This document shows positions 23,901 through 34,805 of a stretch of 64,000 nucleotides of DNA, in pieces (the stretch's first letter is position 1; every line of letters starts with the position of its first letter). The translations under genes were made by a program, and so were the position numbers. The DNA comes from Streblospio benedicti (lineage: Eukaryota; Annelida; Polychaeta; Spionida; Spionidae): positions 28,610,882 through 28,674,881 of the forward strand of contig CM032660.1 in NCBI GenBank assembly GCA_019095985.1, written 5' to 3'. The notes under the pieces are model-generated. The model was not told the origin of the DNA, searched no databases, and worked only from the letters and a program-made list of their open reading frames with translations.

Positions 23901-25521
23901 TTAGGGTATGACCGCATGTAACTCATGACCCAGCTGTTATCAAATGATGAAAATCTTTGCCAGAAGGCATGACCCAGGCACCCCACTTGATCTCTGAAGG
24001 AATCATACGTCCTATCACCCACTCTGTCCATGCCCTCAGGAGCAAGTGTGTGCTGCTAGACACTCCCGTGTCATCGCCGGGTCCTGCCGTCCCTGGGGAC
24101 GTGGAAGACCCCGCTGCTGACGTGTGTCTCGACACAGTGGACATCAAAGAAATGGAGCAGGACTCACCACCCAGCAACAGAGGAGAGTTCTATGAGCTGC
24201 TCAGGCTCAATATGAAGGTACTACAGTGTTGGCTATTTTGTTATCTTTTGGCTCATGTCTTGCATTTGACTTCATTAGTGTAGGTGTAACCGAAATAAGC
24301 CATATTAAGTTAAATGTAGATATGTTAGATTGGAGGGGAAATATTTCAGTTTCTGTTCAGTCAATTATAAACAGTTTTTATTAATGAAATGCATCCATAA
24401 AACCACAAACTTTCATAACACTGAGGTTACATAATTCAATCGTCTCTCTCTTTTCATACCTACAGCTGTGTAGTCAAATATCATTTTTATGTTCTTTGCC
24501 TAGAAATACAGTCATTAAAGACAAACATATTACTTAATGCAAAGCAGACCTGATCGCGACACATTTTTACATAAATATATATTTAACATGTAAGAAAACC
24601 TGCTTGCAGTTCCTGCACGAGCACATGATGGGCGTGATGCAGCGCACCCTGCAGTTCGGTGAGCTGTACGACGCCATGGGCATGATGACGGAGCGTGTCA
24701 CCCACATTGTGCACAAGATGATCACTCTTGGCATCACACCCAGCGAGGCCGCCTGCCTCAAGGTCATCCTTCTGCTGCATCAAGGTATGAGGCTGTTCAA
24801 GAAGAGATCTTTTTAAAATGTCACCTGCTGACAATGTTCATAGACATAATATTACATATTGAGTTATAGCCATAGGCCACAGAATAGGATGACATATCTG
24901 GTTGTGGATATATGCAACAGATTTTCTTCATAGATAAATGGAATTGATTTTAAAAAAATGTTTTTTAGATTTAAAAAAAAAAGATATATCAGTTAGGTGT
25001 TCATGCGTAGAAAAATACACAGGTACTGTGGGAACAAGCTAGTTATGTGTCTGTAGTGCGACTAGGTAATCCAACTTAATAATTGTGTCCTTCCAGACTC
25101 TTCTAAGAAGCACAATGAAGTGAGTCAGATTCAGCGTTACTACATCTGGGTGCTGAAGGCGCACCTTCAGGATTCGGAGTCCCATCCCAGCCAAACACCA
25201 CCACCCCAGACACCCACACCAGCTGGTAGTGAAGAGAACAAAACTACAACTGCAAGCAGTGGGTTCAAGATGCCACAGGACAACAGGACTCCAAGTCCGG
25301 GGATGGCCTCACCGTTAACCCAAGCTGCGCAGTCAAAGCTACAGAGGGCGCGCCAGCACCAGCGGCATCGCATTGTGGAGCTGATCAAGTTACTGCGTTT
25401 CACCAAGGTGGTGGCGGAAGTGCTCGTCAAGAACAAACTGCTGTACCTGCCCATTCTGCTCAATGCCACCGGTTCTGTGGATGCTGGGGGCAGTGTGGTG
25501 GGGAAGAAGGAGCCCAGCTGA
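7145..25521 (+). CDS. NR6A: Nuclear receptor NR6A (HR4/GCNF group), complete coding region
   Basis: A DNA-binding transcription factor of the NR6A subfamily (Drosophila HR4, vertebrate germ cell nuclear factor). Coding exons: 7145-8927, 10809-10978, 11312-11518, 13805-13956, 14588-14736, 19059-19120, 21963-22889, 23224-23419, 23581-23692, 24040-24217, 24610-24784, 25097-25521. All junctions are GT-AG and the phases agree, giving 4536 nt and 1511 residues, close to the length of Drosophila HR4. An in-frame TGA at 7130-7132 supports the start. Residues 1-594 are low-complexity; the two zinc fingers are at 752-817 with P-box CEGCKG; an HR4-type extension ([20 protein letters not shown]) starts at 821; a Gln/Ser-rich hinge spans 842-1150; the ligand-binding domain spans 1151-1511. 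The HR4-type extension separates it from vertebrate GCNF. Family is certain; exact orthology is inferred. Confidence 0.93.
8928..10808. other. NR6A intron 1, nothing recognised
   Basis: A 1.9-kb AT-rich intron with a poly-G run at about 9077-9093. I see no gene, RNA or mobile element in it. Introns 2 and 3 (10979-11311 and 11519-13804) are also AT-rich; intron 3 holds a poly-A tract at about 11797 and a dispersed-repeat left end at about 13092. Confidence 0.6.
10809..11518 (+). CDS. NR6A: NR6A exons 2-3, linker before the zinc fingers
   Basis: Exon 2 is 10809-10978 and exon 3 is 11312-11518; both end in phase 0 with GTGAGA donors. They encode a stretch with [19 protein letters not shown] and, in exon 3, [18 protein letters not shown] followed by [10 protein letters not shown]. 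The second part is charged and aromatic rather than low-complexity, so it may be a conserved pre-DBD motif. No known domain is recognised. Confidence 0.8.
13805..14736 (+). CDS. NR6A: NR6A exons 4-5, the two C4 zinc fingers
   Basis: Exon 4 (13805-13956) carries the first finger, [14 protein letters not shown] to CEGCKG; exon 5 (14588-14736) carries the rest, including [10 protein letters not shown] and [18 protein letters not shown]. The intron interrupts the Gly of the P-box, a common nuclear-receptor intron site. All eight zinc-binding cysteines are present. P-box CEGCKG predicts recognition of an AGGTCA half-site, and NR6A proteins bind DR0 or extended half-sites. Confidence 0.95.
15200..15827. 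mobile_element. Pogo-like non-autonomous element (copy A), 628 bp
   Basis: The element starts cagtacaaccctcgtttaac and ends with the matching gttaaacgaggttgtactg, giving inverted ends of about 25 bp. It sits between TA dinucleotides (15198-15199, 15828-15829). TA target choice and CAGTacaaCCTCg ends are the signature of Tc1/mariner elements of the pogo/Tigger branch. It has no transposase. It lies in NR6A intron 5 and is related along its length to copy B at 19149-19709. Confidence 0.8.
16200..19058. other. AT-rich part of NR6A intron 5, nothing recognised
   Basis: Very AT-rich intronic DNA with T and A homopolymers. A short tandem duplication of gtcatataagtgataaaacc-type sequence is at about 16405-16460. 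I see no coding exon, RNA gene or inverted-repeat element here. Confidence 0.5.
19059..19120 (+). CDS. NR6A: NR6A exon 6, C-terminal extension of the DBD
   Basis: A 62-bp exon with acceptor tttcag and donor AAG|GTAACA. It encodes [20 protein letters not shown]. This extension sits in the minor groove and sets half-site preference in monomer-type receptors. It is the most diagnostic segment for the HR4 branch. It lies between 4.3 kb and 2.8 kb introns, both invaded by transposons, one starting only 28 bp after the donor. Confidence 0.93.
19149..19709. mobile_element. Pogo-like non-autonomous element (copy B), 561 bp
   Basis: The left end is cagtacaacctcttttaacc and the right end aaaggttgttctg, flanked by TA (19147-19148 and 19710-19711). 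It shares with copy A a ctgc(a/t)atagtccc segment, a tcataggaatattggt(g/t)tac segment and a pyrimidine-rich region near the right end. Termini have decayed more than in copy A, so it is probably older. It begins only 28 bp after the donor of NR6A exon 6. Confidence 0.75.
20653..21910. mobile_element. PiggyBac-like element, 1.26 kb, internally decayed
   Basis: It is flanked by TTAA on both sides (20649-20652 and 21911-21914), and its ends read ccccttagtgccg and ggcgtcaagaggg, so the outer sequence is TTAACCC..GGGTTAA. TTAA duplication and CCC..GGG ends define piggyBac. The left side carries two tandem copies of the palindrome aggcgcatatatgcgcct, probably subterminal transposase sites. No recognisable transposase frame remains. 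It ends 52 bp before NR6A exon 7. Confidence 0.8.
21963..22889 (+). CDS. NR6A: NR6A exon 7, long hinge with polyglutamine
   Basis: A 309-codon exon starting [11 protein letters not shown] (basic, likely completing the DBD extension and a nuclear signal). It continues with a Pro run, two Gln-rich tracts (CAG/CAA repeats at 22180-22222 and 22676-22698) and Ser/Gln-rich sequence. VEVKIKQEV (about 22260-22283) resembles a sumoylation motif (psi-K-x-E, here IKQE). The acceptor lies 48 bp after the end of a piggyBac-like insertion. The glutamine tracts are expected to vary in length between individuals. Confidence 0.88.
23162..23178 (+). repeat. Poly-C tract near the NR6A exon 8 acceptor
   Basis: A run of about 15 C lies 45 bp upstream of the exon 8 acceptor, inside what would be the polypyrimidine and branch-point region. 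Length is likely to vary and may be misassembled. Confidence 0.7.
23224..25521 (+). CDS. NR6A: NR6A exons 8-12, ligand-binding domain
   Basis: Exons 23224-23419, 23581-23692, 24040-24217, 24610-24784 and 25097-25521. They encode an alpha-helical LBD with [11 protein letters not shown] (helix 3), a [17 protein letters not shown] segment (helices 4-5), [15 protein letters not shown] (helix 8 region), [17 protein letters not shown] (helix 9) and [20 protein letters not shown] (helix 10). Two insertions are notable: an acidic Pro-rich loop in exon 10, and a Pro/Thr/Ser-rich loop (about residues 1398-1448) between helices 9 and 10. The tail after [14 protein letters not shown] has no canonical AF-2 motif, as might suit a repressor or ligand-independent receptor. 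Confidence 0.88.
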
Positions 25522-28105
25522 GTCTATATAGTGATTGATAGTGCAAGACAGATGTTTGTTACCAACTGAGAAGAGGGTAGTGAGGCTACGGTATAATTTG
25601 TTTTAACAGCGATGGTGGTTTGTGGAAGTTGACTGAATAATCATCATTGTTTGAGGATGTTTCGACCCGCAAGACTGTATGATTCAACTTGTGTTTGCTG
25701 GAGAGACTAGGATTATGAGAATGATGGGTGTGTGAAGAATGCTTGGATGTGATATTCATGAATGTCATGATGTTTGATGTTGGAGTAAACTGTTGAATGA
25801 AGCGATGCGTGTGTTCAAAGCAGTGATGTTGATATTGTTCATGAATTATCTCTGTCATAAGATTTGCTGCCTTTCAAAGCTGGCTTTTAAATCTGGCTAT
25901 GCTGGTACTGTAGGATTGCAGATCTATTGTGAATTGGAAAAATATGAAAGGATTGGGTGTAATAATGATACAACATACAGGGAAGTCTTCTTATTAAGTA
26001 CAAATTAAGTACATGTATGTCATTATTTTCAAACTGTGTCTAAAACTGAAGAACCCCTTCTTATTCCAAACATTGAAAAACATAATGGTATAAATGTTGG
26101 TATTAACTAAATGTTAAATGATCAAAATGATCAATAATCAATCAATGGTGAATATTTTGTTAAGCATACAATTTTTGCAGACACTCATTTGTGAAGAAGG
26201 GGATATTTGTTGTGAAAATACCTCATGTTTATTTTATAAATCATTATGAAATTTTTACATTTGGCCATGTAATGAAAATAAAACAGAATTTTCTTGTCAT
26301 AAGAAGGTTATATTTTAAGATATCAAATTCTGTTCACATCTTGTATCAAATGATCTCTTGTAATTGTAATATTGTGATCACATTGAACATTTACAGAAAG
26401 AATCGGGAGGACATTCAGTTAACTTACGGTATGTTAGATTTTGTTTTGATTTTAACTTGTGATATAAAAGTGAATACATTGTATCAGTCTCAATGAAAAT
26501 TGATGAGAAAACCTATGTCACCTTTGGTTCCTCAGTAAAATGTTCTGATTTGATTACAGCAGTTGATTTTCCTGTTGTGATGATAATACCGGTGCTTCAT
26601 TTATATTGCATATTGTGTATATTGAAATGATTTTCATTGTGGATTTTCACTGAGCACCTGTTTTCAATTGTCATATGATTACATCAAAGGAAATACTATT
26701 TCCCAATATATGATATATTTTCACACAGACACTTGTTAAGTTCCACCGATGAAAGTAATTTCTTTATTCTTTTGTGATATTGTTAAAGGATTCAAATAGG
26801 GATGTGAATTGTAAATAGAAAGAGAAATGCTATTTTGATATTGTATGATTTTTAAATGGTAACATAGAATGCATCAAATACTTATAACATTGTTCATTTT
26901 GAAATTATTGTCAAATTTGACGGTACCTTTTTTTACAGTCAGTTGCATTTACCACATGTTCAAGTTGAGTAGAATCAAACTGAACTTCTGTGTCCATTAT
27001 TTAGTCTGTGATTATTGAACTTTTGAGCAACCAAAGCTCCTAATTTACACATTTATAGTTAAGTCATTGATAGTCCACTCGTGCAACCTCCCAAAGCATA
27101 ATGAAATGTTATTTCTTGGACTATTGAAATTGGAAGCTCAACCACATGTAATTAGCAAATCCAGGATTACCTGAAAGGGGAACGGAGTACGGAATTCACA
27201 TCTTTGCACCGACTGCCATTTACATGAAGAATATCAATGCTTGATATTTTTTGCTGCATCAGATAGAAATTTGCCATTCCAAATAGTACAATGCCATTAT
27301 ATTACTTGTTACCATTTCAAAATATTTAGAATTGAGGTGATAATTCTTTTCAATAATTTTGCTGTTGCAAATTTTGCATTTTTATGGAAATTGGCCTTCA
27401 GTATTATTGTGTAGAAATTCACATAGAATATTATCAGTGTTTTGTTTTATAGACTATTAAAGAGTGTGATGTATCAAAAGTATGGGTAAAACATAATAGG
27501 ATGAGACATGTATTTTTATATGCCATGATAATTCTCTCTTAGATTGTGTTTTAGCTGGCAAGTACTTCAACAATGTCCGTCCTAATTGTAATGTATTTAT
27601 TTTATATCTTTTAAATTGTTAAGTGGTAAAATGTAATACTTTGTATAGCATTCATTGAATACTTTGTGTGATATATCAAAACTCATTTGCAGTGTAATAC
27701 ACATATAGTAAAACATTTCCACATATTCGCGAATGTGTTAGTGCTTCAGACATATTTCCTAGACAAATTACTATCACAAGAATTTCGGCTGATCATATAT
27801 AATCTTTTACTATACCTTGTTGCAGATGAACATCATGGCATTAGAGATAGAAAATAAATGTATATGAATGATTGAAAATCAGAAAGTCTATTACACAAGA
27901 ATAACTATGCTGGCTACCAGTAGCTGGCATTGCACATTTACAGTTGAATGTAGCAAGTATAGGGAGTTTATATAGTACATTACCAGTAAAGTATGAAAAT
28001 AAGTTGTTGAACCTTCTTAGAGGTAAATGATATTCCCTCTCATGTACTTTGTTCTAAGTTGTATTTTGGTTATGTTGTAAAATAAATATTCATAAACCTC
28101 TAGAC
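25522..28105 (+). other. NR6A 3' UTR with candidate polyadenylation signals
   Basis: About 2.6 kb of AT-rich DNA between the NR6A stop and the start of the GLYAT array contains no recognisable gene or repeat. AATAAA hexamers occur at 26277-26282, 27853-27858 and 28081-28086. The last is followed by a T-rich stretch and is the best candidate for the distal end. Open frames here are short and AT-driven. The UTR extent is inferred. Confidence 0.5.
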
Positions 28106-28486
28106 TATTGTTTCTATTATGGCGTTTTAATTGAATTTAAAGAATGTACACAGTTACACTGTTTTCTGCTCTGCATGATTACATTGTGTAACGTAAATTA
28201 TAAGTTGATTAACACAATATTAAAAGCATTTGCTATGAACATTTTATTATTATATTTATATTCTGACTTGCATTAAATATATGCAACAAGTTAGATGAAT
28301 GGCACAGATAATAAATGCCAAAATCACTATAAGTGATGCTTCAATTATAAAATTTTATATTTATTCGTAGGGTATAAGTTTACTGTATGGCTGATAAATA
28401 CTAAAAAATATTACAATGCACACAAAACACAAGTTTGAAATAATAGGATAAATCTTATTAAAGTTTATGTACATGTAGTGTCAATT

Positions 28487-31400
28487 ATGAAGATATTACA
28501 AAAATCATGGGAGTTGAGGGAGTTGTGTGTTCGTCTTGAGGAACAAAGACAAACCCCATATCAGGTAAACATTTGAATTAAAGAATTATTACCAATGTAC
28601 GTAATAAATGATCTATACTCATCATAGCAAAATAGAATAGTCCTAACATGGTACCAACTATAAAAAATAGCATTACACCATTATAAGTATTAGTAACTTT
28701 ATTTTGAAATTCATTAGCCTGAGAATATACTGTGAATTAAAATATCTCTTTCCTCTGACTGTATTCTGATGTAACGGTACTTTATAGCAAACAGGAATGA
28801 TAATTCAGTGTACAATTGTATGCATGAAATAATTAAGCTATACATAATAATGTAATGTATTAATGCGGGTAATCAATGTGACAATACATATAAATGTGAT
28901 TTTCTAAACAGTATGTGATAACTGGAACATTGAGGAATGTGTTGCGTGGAATCATTGACATAGAGGCCGTTGTGGATGACTGGCCAGATTTCACATCAGT
29001 TATTCTCAGACCAGTAGACTACAGGGTATGTGTACATTGTGTATTTACGAAGGCTTGAATCACCTTGAAGTGCTCCCCATTGACTAGGGCCTGTCACACC
29101 AATATAACGGATTTATACTGGACTGAGGACGGAAAGATTTTGCCTCTACGACGAGTGTCCGTCACGTCCGATATGCAGTCGATATTACACCGTTGTTTAT
29201 ACGTCGATGTCCGTTATCATGCCGTTGAGCCGATTTTTCCGTCCCCAGTGTTTTGGGCTGCTCAAAAATTGGGAACGCATTTTTCACTCGAAATTTCCGA
29301 CGAATATACGATGAACATACGAGGAGCTTCCGTGAATCATCAGTGGAGGGTACATCACGGACTGGGGACGTGTTGGGAACGGACAACCCGTCAACGTATG
29401 ATAACATTAATTTAGCAGACGCTCGGCGGACGTGTGCGTGTCTTCCTCGTATGTTTAGCGGATTCTTGTCGGATCTCATCACTTAAACGTATGTTCACCG
29501 TACTACAACGGACGCTCGGCGGATTTACCTCGTAATACCAATGTATCTCTGACGTACGGAAGTCGTACAGTGTCAAGGGGTATAACTTAACCCACTGCTA
29601 GCCACCAGTATCTGTAATTATATATCAGGCAGCACACGAGGTCTTGATTATTCAATCCTCAACATGGAGTCGAACTACAGAGACAAAATAAATATAACAT
29701 AAGAAAACTCTGTGACTGAACATCACGGAATGCTTCCTATCGTTAACACAATAAATTGTCCGTTACTTATATACTAACCTCAATCATAGCTGCAGAAAAT
29801 CTTGTGTCTCATTATGTTGCAACCAAAAAATGCCCGCACCATGTTTGACCACAATACACCCTTCTCAAACAAGATATATCTGCATATGTAAAGGCTTTAC
29901 ATTCTACAGGATTATTGCTAATATATTTATCATGTACAACCCACACGAGTGCAGCAGTAAACTTACATATTTTAAACTAGTTTTAGACATTATGCACTCG
30001 AGTCTATCATCTGCTATATTGGTACGCGCATTGGCAGGTACATACAGGAGGTATTAAATGTCTTTATTCTGTTTATTATAATTATTTTCATGGTGCTCAA
30101 AACTTTTGAAAGTCAATTATTGTATTTCCCGTAGGCAATTGCCTGTGGTTTTAACAAGACAGAGATGTCGAAAGAATCGCACCTCGTTTCGTATGACAGG
30201 AGCTAGTAGTAACCTCCAACTTGTTCTTCCACTTCTTCATGGACCTCGGCCTGTACTGTGATTGGAACTGGGCCTCCTTTGGCAGCGGCTTGTTCCACTA
30301 TTTTCTGCACATTCCTCCTCTTCTTGGTTCCTTTGGCTACGGATGCAGAGGTGGTACATTTTCCTTTTGACATGATCTCACTAGAATTCTACGGTATTCT
30401 CGCCTTCCTCGCCGCGGTGCCACGTTTTATATTCCGATGTGCGGACGCTATACAGACGCCGGAAGGCCGATGTGCGTACGTGATGCAATAAGGTAAGATT
30501 ACGGTAAGGTTCCGACCGAGCTTCCGTCAGTACGTCGAATGTACGTTGACTATCCGACGAGATTCCGCGCAGCGTCCGGTATGAAAATGTCATTTTATTG
30601 GACGTTCTCTCGACGGAGTACAAAATTTGAAAAAAAAACAGTCAGTTATAAGTCCGATATAAGTCCGTTATATTGGTGTGACAGGCCCATTAAAGTATAT
30701 AGTTGTCTCACATAATCCTTAAAATATAATGACTCTTATTAAGAAAATTATGACCAATTATAGTATTGTAAGATGATTTTCTGCTTTTACTTATACTATT
30801 TCTATGTTAAATTTTCCAAAAATGAATTCTAAACAGTTAAATATTTACCAGACACATTACATATAACTTTTTGTAGACTTCAATCTACACAGAATGTCCA
30901 GTGCATTCAACAAATCTTCCAAAACTTAAAACAATCTTGAATGAGTTTATTCCAAAATTAGAATGGACTGCCTCAACTCCACCTAGACTGGTAGCAGGTA
31001 TTTTGGCTTCAAATATTTTGTCTAAATTCATTCTCTCTTCATTTCATACAAAGTATTCTAAACATTAATCTAAACACTATCAATTAATTGTTGAATAAAT
31101 CTATAAATTATACCTTTGCAAATAATTTCTATCATCATGTCAGACAGTCTATATCAAATTGGCATATGTGGTCTCCCGGCTGTGTCTGGTTGTGGTTGCC
31201 ACAGCAAGGTATCATCTATCAAATATTATAGATAGATGGTACTGGCCAGAACCCTGAATTGATGAAGATGTTGTTGAGCAAACTCATACTTAAATAGTTG
31301 CTCACAGTTCCATGGCACCTACACGTTAATTAGGTACAGGTCATGGAGTTAAAAGAGTGAGTGACTCATTGTGTGAGTGATTAGATACATTTACATTACA

Positions 31401-33020
31401 TTGGGGCGTTAATGTGTGGTAGTTATAGGATGGGAAGTTCATCTTTTGGAGTTGCTCTTGGTCTCCGTATAACGATGTACACATGCTACCTTTGTATCAA
31501 TTCATAGTCTTGTTTGTTTTCCTTATTGCAATCGCATCCACGATTTGCCTGTCTCTCACACTGGACTCTACTAATTGCCTTCATCTTTTTCTAGTCAGGG
31601 ATATTGTTAAGATTGACCATACGATTGGTGATCAACCACTGAATGTCTTGCTGACATCACATCTCAGTCATCTTTTGTGATATGAGCATGAGAAAGACTT
31701 TCTCACGCATCGAAAATATTTACAAAGGTATTACATATGATTTATGGATTTATTCAACAATCAGTGTTCAAAATATTATCAAAGACATCCAATGAATCTG
31801 TTATGAATATTCTAAAAATCTATTTAACAAATATATAACACATGTATAAATATGTGTACAATGACCAGATTCTGAGTCCGCATTGATTTCTAGATACTCA
31901 TTACTTAGTAGAGAATTATTAGGACAATGATGGTAATCGGTGAACTTATAAATATATTGAAATGAAGTTTTATTTTGGTATACACAAGAGAAATTTAACA
32001 TGTATTCATGTTCATTTTGGCAATATTTTCGAGTTTGTGCAGATTATCTGGTGGAGGTGTTCGGAGATTTTGCAAAACAGAACGGGTTACTTATGACAAA
32101 AGCTGCTACTGGTGTATGTGATGTAAAGTTACCCTTCATTTATGAAAATTATAAGACTAAGTGAGTATGATTAGATTATTATCTAATTCTCATCTAAAGT
32201 CACAAGTCTATTCAATTGCCCCCAATACAATATTGTAATATTCAGGCCCCTCCCAGAAGGTTTCACACTAGGCAAGTGTAAGCCAGAAGAGTCGCAGGTC
32301 TACTGTGATGCCTGGGATTATAATGTGGGTGAACCAACCAGGAGGTGGATGGAACATACTGTTAAACATCTACCATCAGGTCAGTTACTGGTGATTGTTC
32401 TTGAAATGTAGAAACTGTATGGATACAGTAGTCATATTTGGGGTGAAACGCTCATTATATGTTTGTTATTTGTATTTGATAAATACATATTATGCTTCTG
32501 AATACAGTCCTTACACCAGGGCCTTACAGTGGGACTATTCACATTGCAGTGTGTATTAGAAACAGCCAGGGTGAGCCAGTAGCTTGGTGTATGTTAAGGA
32601 CTGATGCACACATTGGGTTTGCATATGTGCATCCAGAGTACAGACGACTTGGCTTTATACGAATTTGTGAGAAGGTGAGTATACCAAATTAACTATCTTC
32701 TTTGAATTATTTATAATATAGTGTGATTTATGAGTGGTGTATGGCACATGTGAAACTTGAAATGTTGCATTGTTTTAGAGCTGGATGAACATAACTGACT
32801 CAAATATTGTATTCAAATATCATGTCTGAAATGCATTTATGGCTGTCATTTTTAGGAAGTTATTCGCCAAGTTGTTCAGATGAGAGAACGAGCTTTTGGA
32901 GTCGTTAATGACACGAACACAGCCTCACTAAGCAACATTAGGACTCACCCAGTCTGGAACGTTCTAAAAGGAAAAATATGCTTCTTATCATTCTCAAAGC
33001 CAAATATTAGCAGGCTGTAA
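28487..33020 (+). CDS. Glycine N-acyltransferase-like protein, array copy 1
   Basis: A GLYAT-family enzyme, transferring an acyl group from acyl-CoA to glycine or another amino acid (GNAT fold). Exons: 28487-28564, 28912-29025, 30877-30997, 32034-32160, 32246-32379, 32550-32674, 32856-33020; together 864 nt, 287 residues, near the usual 290-300. The N-terminal domain has GTLRNVLRGIIDIEAVVDDW followed by PDFTSV, matching the GLYAT pattern AVVDKWPDF. The C-terminal domain has IRNSQGEPVAWCMLRTDAHI, then the acyl-CoA loop region VHPEYRRLG, and ends VNDTNTASLSNI. No mitochondrial presequence is evident. The exon 4 acceptor was chosen by homology to copies 3 and 4 (start VCADYLVEV). Intron 2 holds a 1.6-kb transposon absent from copy 2; intron 3 holds a SINE. 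Substrate unknown. Confidence 0.88.
29087..30688. mobile_element. Inverted-repeat DNA transposon, 1.6 kb, in GLYAT copy 1 intron 2
   Basis: The ends are gggcctgtcacaccaatata and tatattggtgtgacaggccc, with inverted similarity over about 37 bp. The right end has a tandem tataagtccg word. Both flanks of the interior are dense in degenerate acg/gtccg words, like subterminal transposase sites. The homologous intron of copy 2 lacks it, so it inserted after that duplication. The ends resemble PIF/Harbinger (GGSCCTGT..CACAC), but the expected 3-bp duplication is not clean (CTA versus TTA), so assignment is tentative. A small minus-strand frame is listed separately. Confidence 0.75.
30203..30373 (-). 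CDS. Short basic ORF (56 aa) inside the transposon
   Basis: The frame begins MSKGKCTTSASVAKGTKKRR, continues with an acidic-basic helical stretch (NVQKIVEQAAAKGGPVPITV then QAEVHEEVEEQVGGYY) and stops. Its composition is unlike the palindromic sequence around it. It could be a remnant or first exon of an element-encoded DNA-binding protein. No domain is recognised and expression is unknown. Confidence 0.3.
   Translation of the reverse strand: MSKGKCTTSASVAKGTKKRRNVQKIVEQAAAKGGPVPITVQAEVHEEVEEQVGGYY
31262..31400 (+). repeat. SINE copy 2 (body fragment) in GLYAT copy 1 intron 3
   Basis: It contains tgttgagcaaac, atggcacctacacgttaatt and gtgtgagtgattag, shared with the copies at 3963, 44803 and 60305. 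The tRNA-like head is missing and the tail is a short acatttacattacatt repeat. Confidence 0.6.
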
Positions 33021-34805
33021 TGGGCTTTAACATCTTTTTTGTGGACATGATTGATATTTTAAAACACTGTGTAACTCATCATATTTACAATTAAAAAAAA
33101 ACTTGAAGTGCTTTTAATGCTATTACTAGTACATGCAAACTTTTCATGTTATAAACTTGATTCAAATCAAATTTCATTCAAATGAATATGAATGACTTTC
33201 AAATATTGTGCAAATGACTTTAAACAACAATGACCATAACAATTCTTAAATTATCAGATGAAAACATAAATGTACAAACAGAGAACATTCAACTAACACT
33301 GATCTTTTTCTGGTTAAAATGCTACTTTCGATTGGCTCCCTTCGCTTATAGCCCTCCTCCCTTCTTCAATTATTTTTTATAAGATAAGTAATCATCATAT
33401 GAATAGGAGCTAATAGGTAAACACCATTGGACATTATCACCAGTTACATCAAACTTTCTAAATCATTTCTCATTATTTCTTTCATAAGTTGTATGTTATG
33501 AGTTTCATTCTATTTTCCATTTACAAATTATTTAAGGAACTTGCATAATTTACTGTAATATCAGGGTCGGTCATTTGGTGTGGGGAGAGGGGGCGGCGCA
33601 CAGTTTTCTATACACCCATAGCAGGGGGTAGGAGGGTCACTCAGTTTTCTAATGCTGCAATACTGCGATTTCTTTTTAAACGAACGCAAATATTATAGTT
33701 ACCGGTAACAATATTGATCTTTCGTAAACAGTTTTAATTTTCTTTGCATGAAATCATCATTTAGAAGTCACAAGGCAACACATTCAATATGATTTTTTTT
33801 AAATGGTGATTGCTGATTAATAAGTAAAAATATAAGTTTTTAAAACAAAATTTCATGTCATCAAGAATACAGTTGAAAAATAAAACTATTATATGCACTA
33901 TAGATAATGAGACCCAGTGCTGTAGCCCAAATATAGAATATTTGATGATTAAATTTAAAGAATGCACTGGTACAAGACACACTCAATAGATAAGGTGCAA
34001 AACATAATAGTTAAGAAGAAGGTTGTATGTATTTTTATTTGGTACTGAATATAGATTTGCTTGCAATGTTTACTAATCCAAGTTATTAACAGTCTAAACA
34101 TAAATGCTTATCTCTTGCCAACTTTCGTACTATTCACCCACAGTTTGTGATACACCAATAGGCCATTCTTATTCATAAAAACTTCCATGTTTCCGATCAG
34201 AGACCATATACATAATATCATTGTAGTGTATTTATCATCATAGTGTATTTGTACAACATTGCTCAGTTCTATTTGCTACTTATATAAGATAAAAAATAAG
34301 AAGATTAAGCACTAAATGTAAAAAGTAACTGCTTTGTTTGGTTGGTTGAAAGTAAACTTTTAAATTATTGCTTTGTTATTATCTATGGACCATCCTAGTT
34401 ACTCTGAAATTTAACGCTGTATTTAACAAATTGTTTTCTGCTCTTAGTCTATCTTAGTGGTCAAACACTTTGTGGAACTTATACCGGTATATCATAAGGT
34501 GATTAACACAATGTCATAAGCATTTGCTATAAGATTATGTATTACAGCATTATATTTGTATTCTGACTTACATTAGATTATGCAGCAAGTTACATGTAGA
34601 CGAATGGCAAAGTTCATCAATTTCAAAATCACTATCACTGATGCTTCAGTTATATTAAGTTTTTTGAATTTATGTCTAGCATATAACCATACTGTATTGC
34701 TGATAACATAATATGATAAATACTAATTGATCTTATCACAGTACATACAAAACACAAGTTTGAAATAATAGGTTTTTTTTTTTTTCAATTTATGTATTGT
34801 TAATT
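33021..34805. other. Intergenic DNA between GLYAT copies 1 and 2
   Basis: AT-rich. A G-rich patch at about 33563-33650 begins cagggtcggtcatttgg. From about 34496 the sequence matches the region upstream of copy 1 (from about 28200), marking the left side of the duplicated unit. No gene is seen. Confidence 0.6.
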
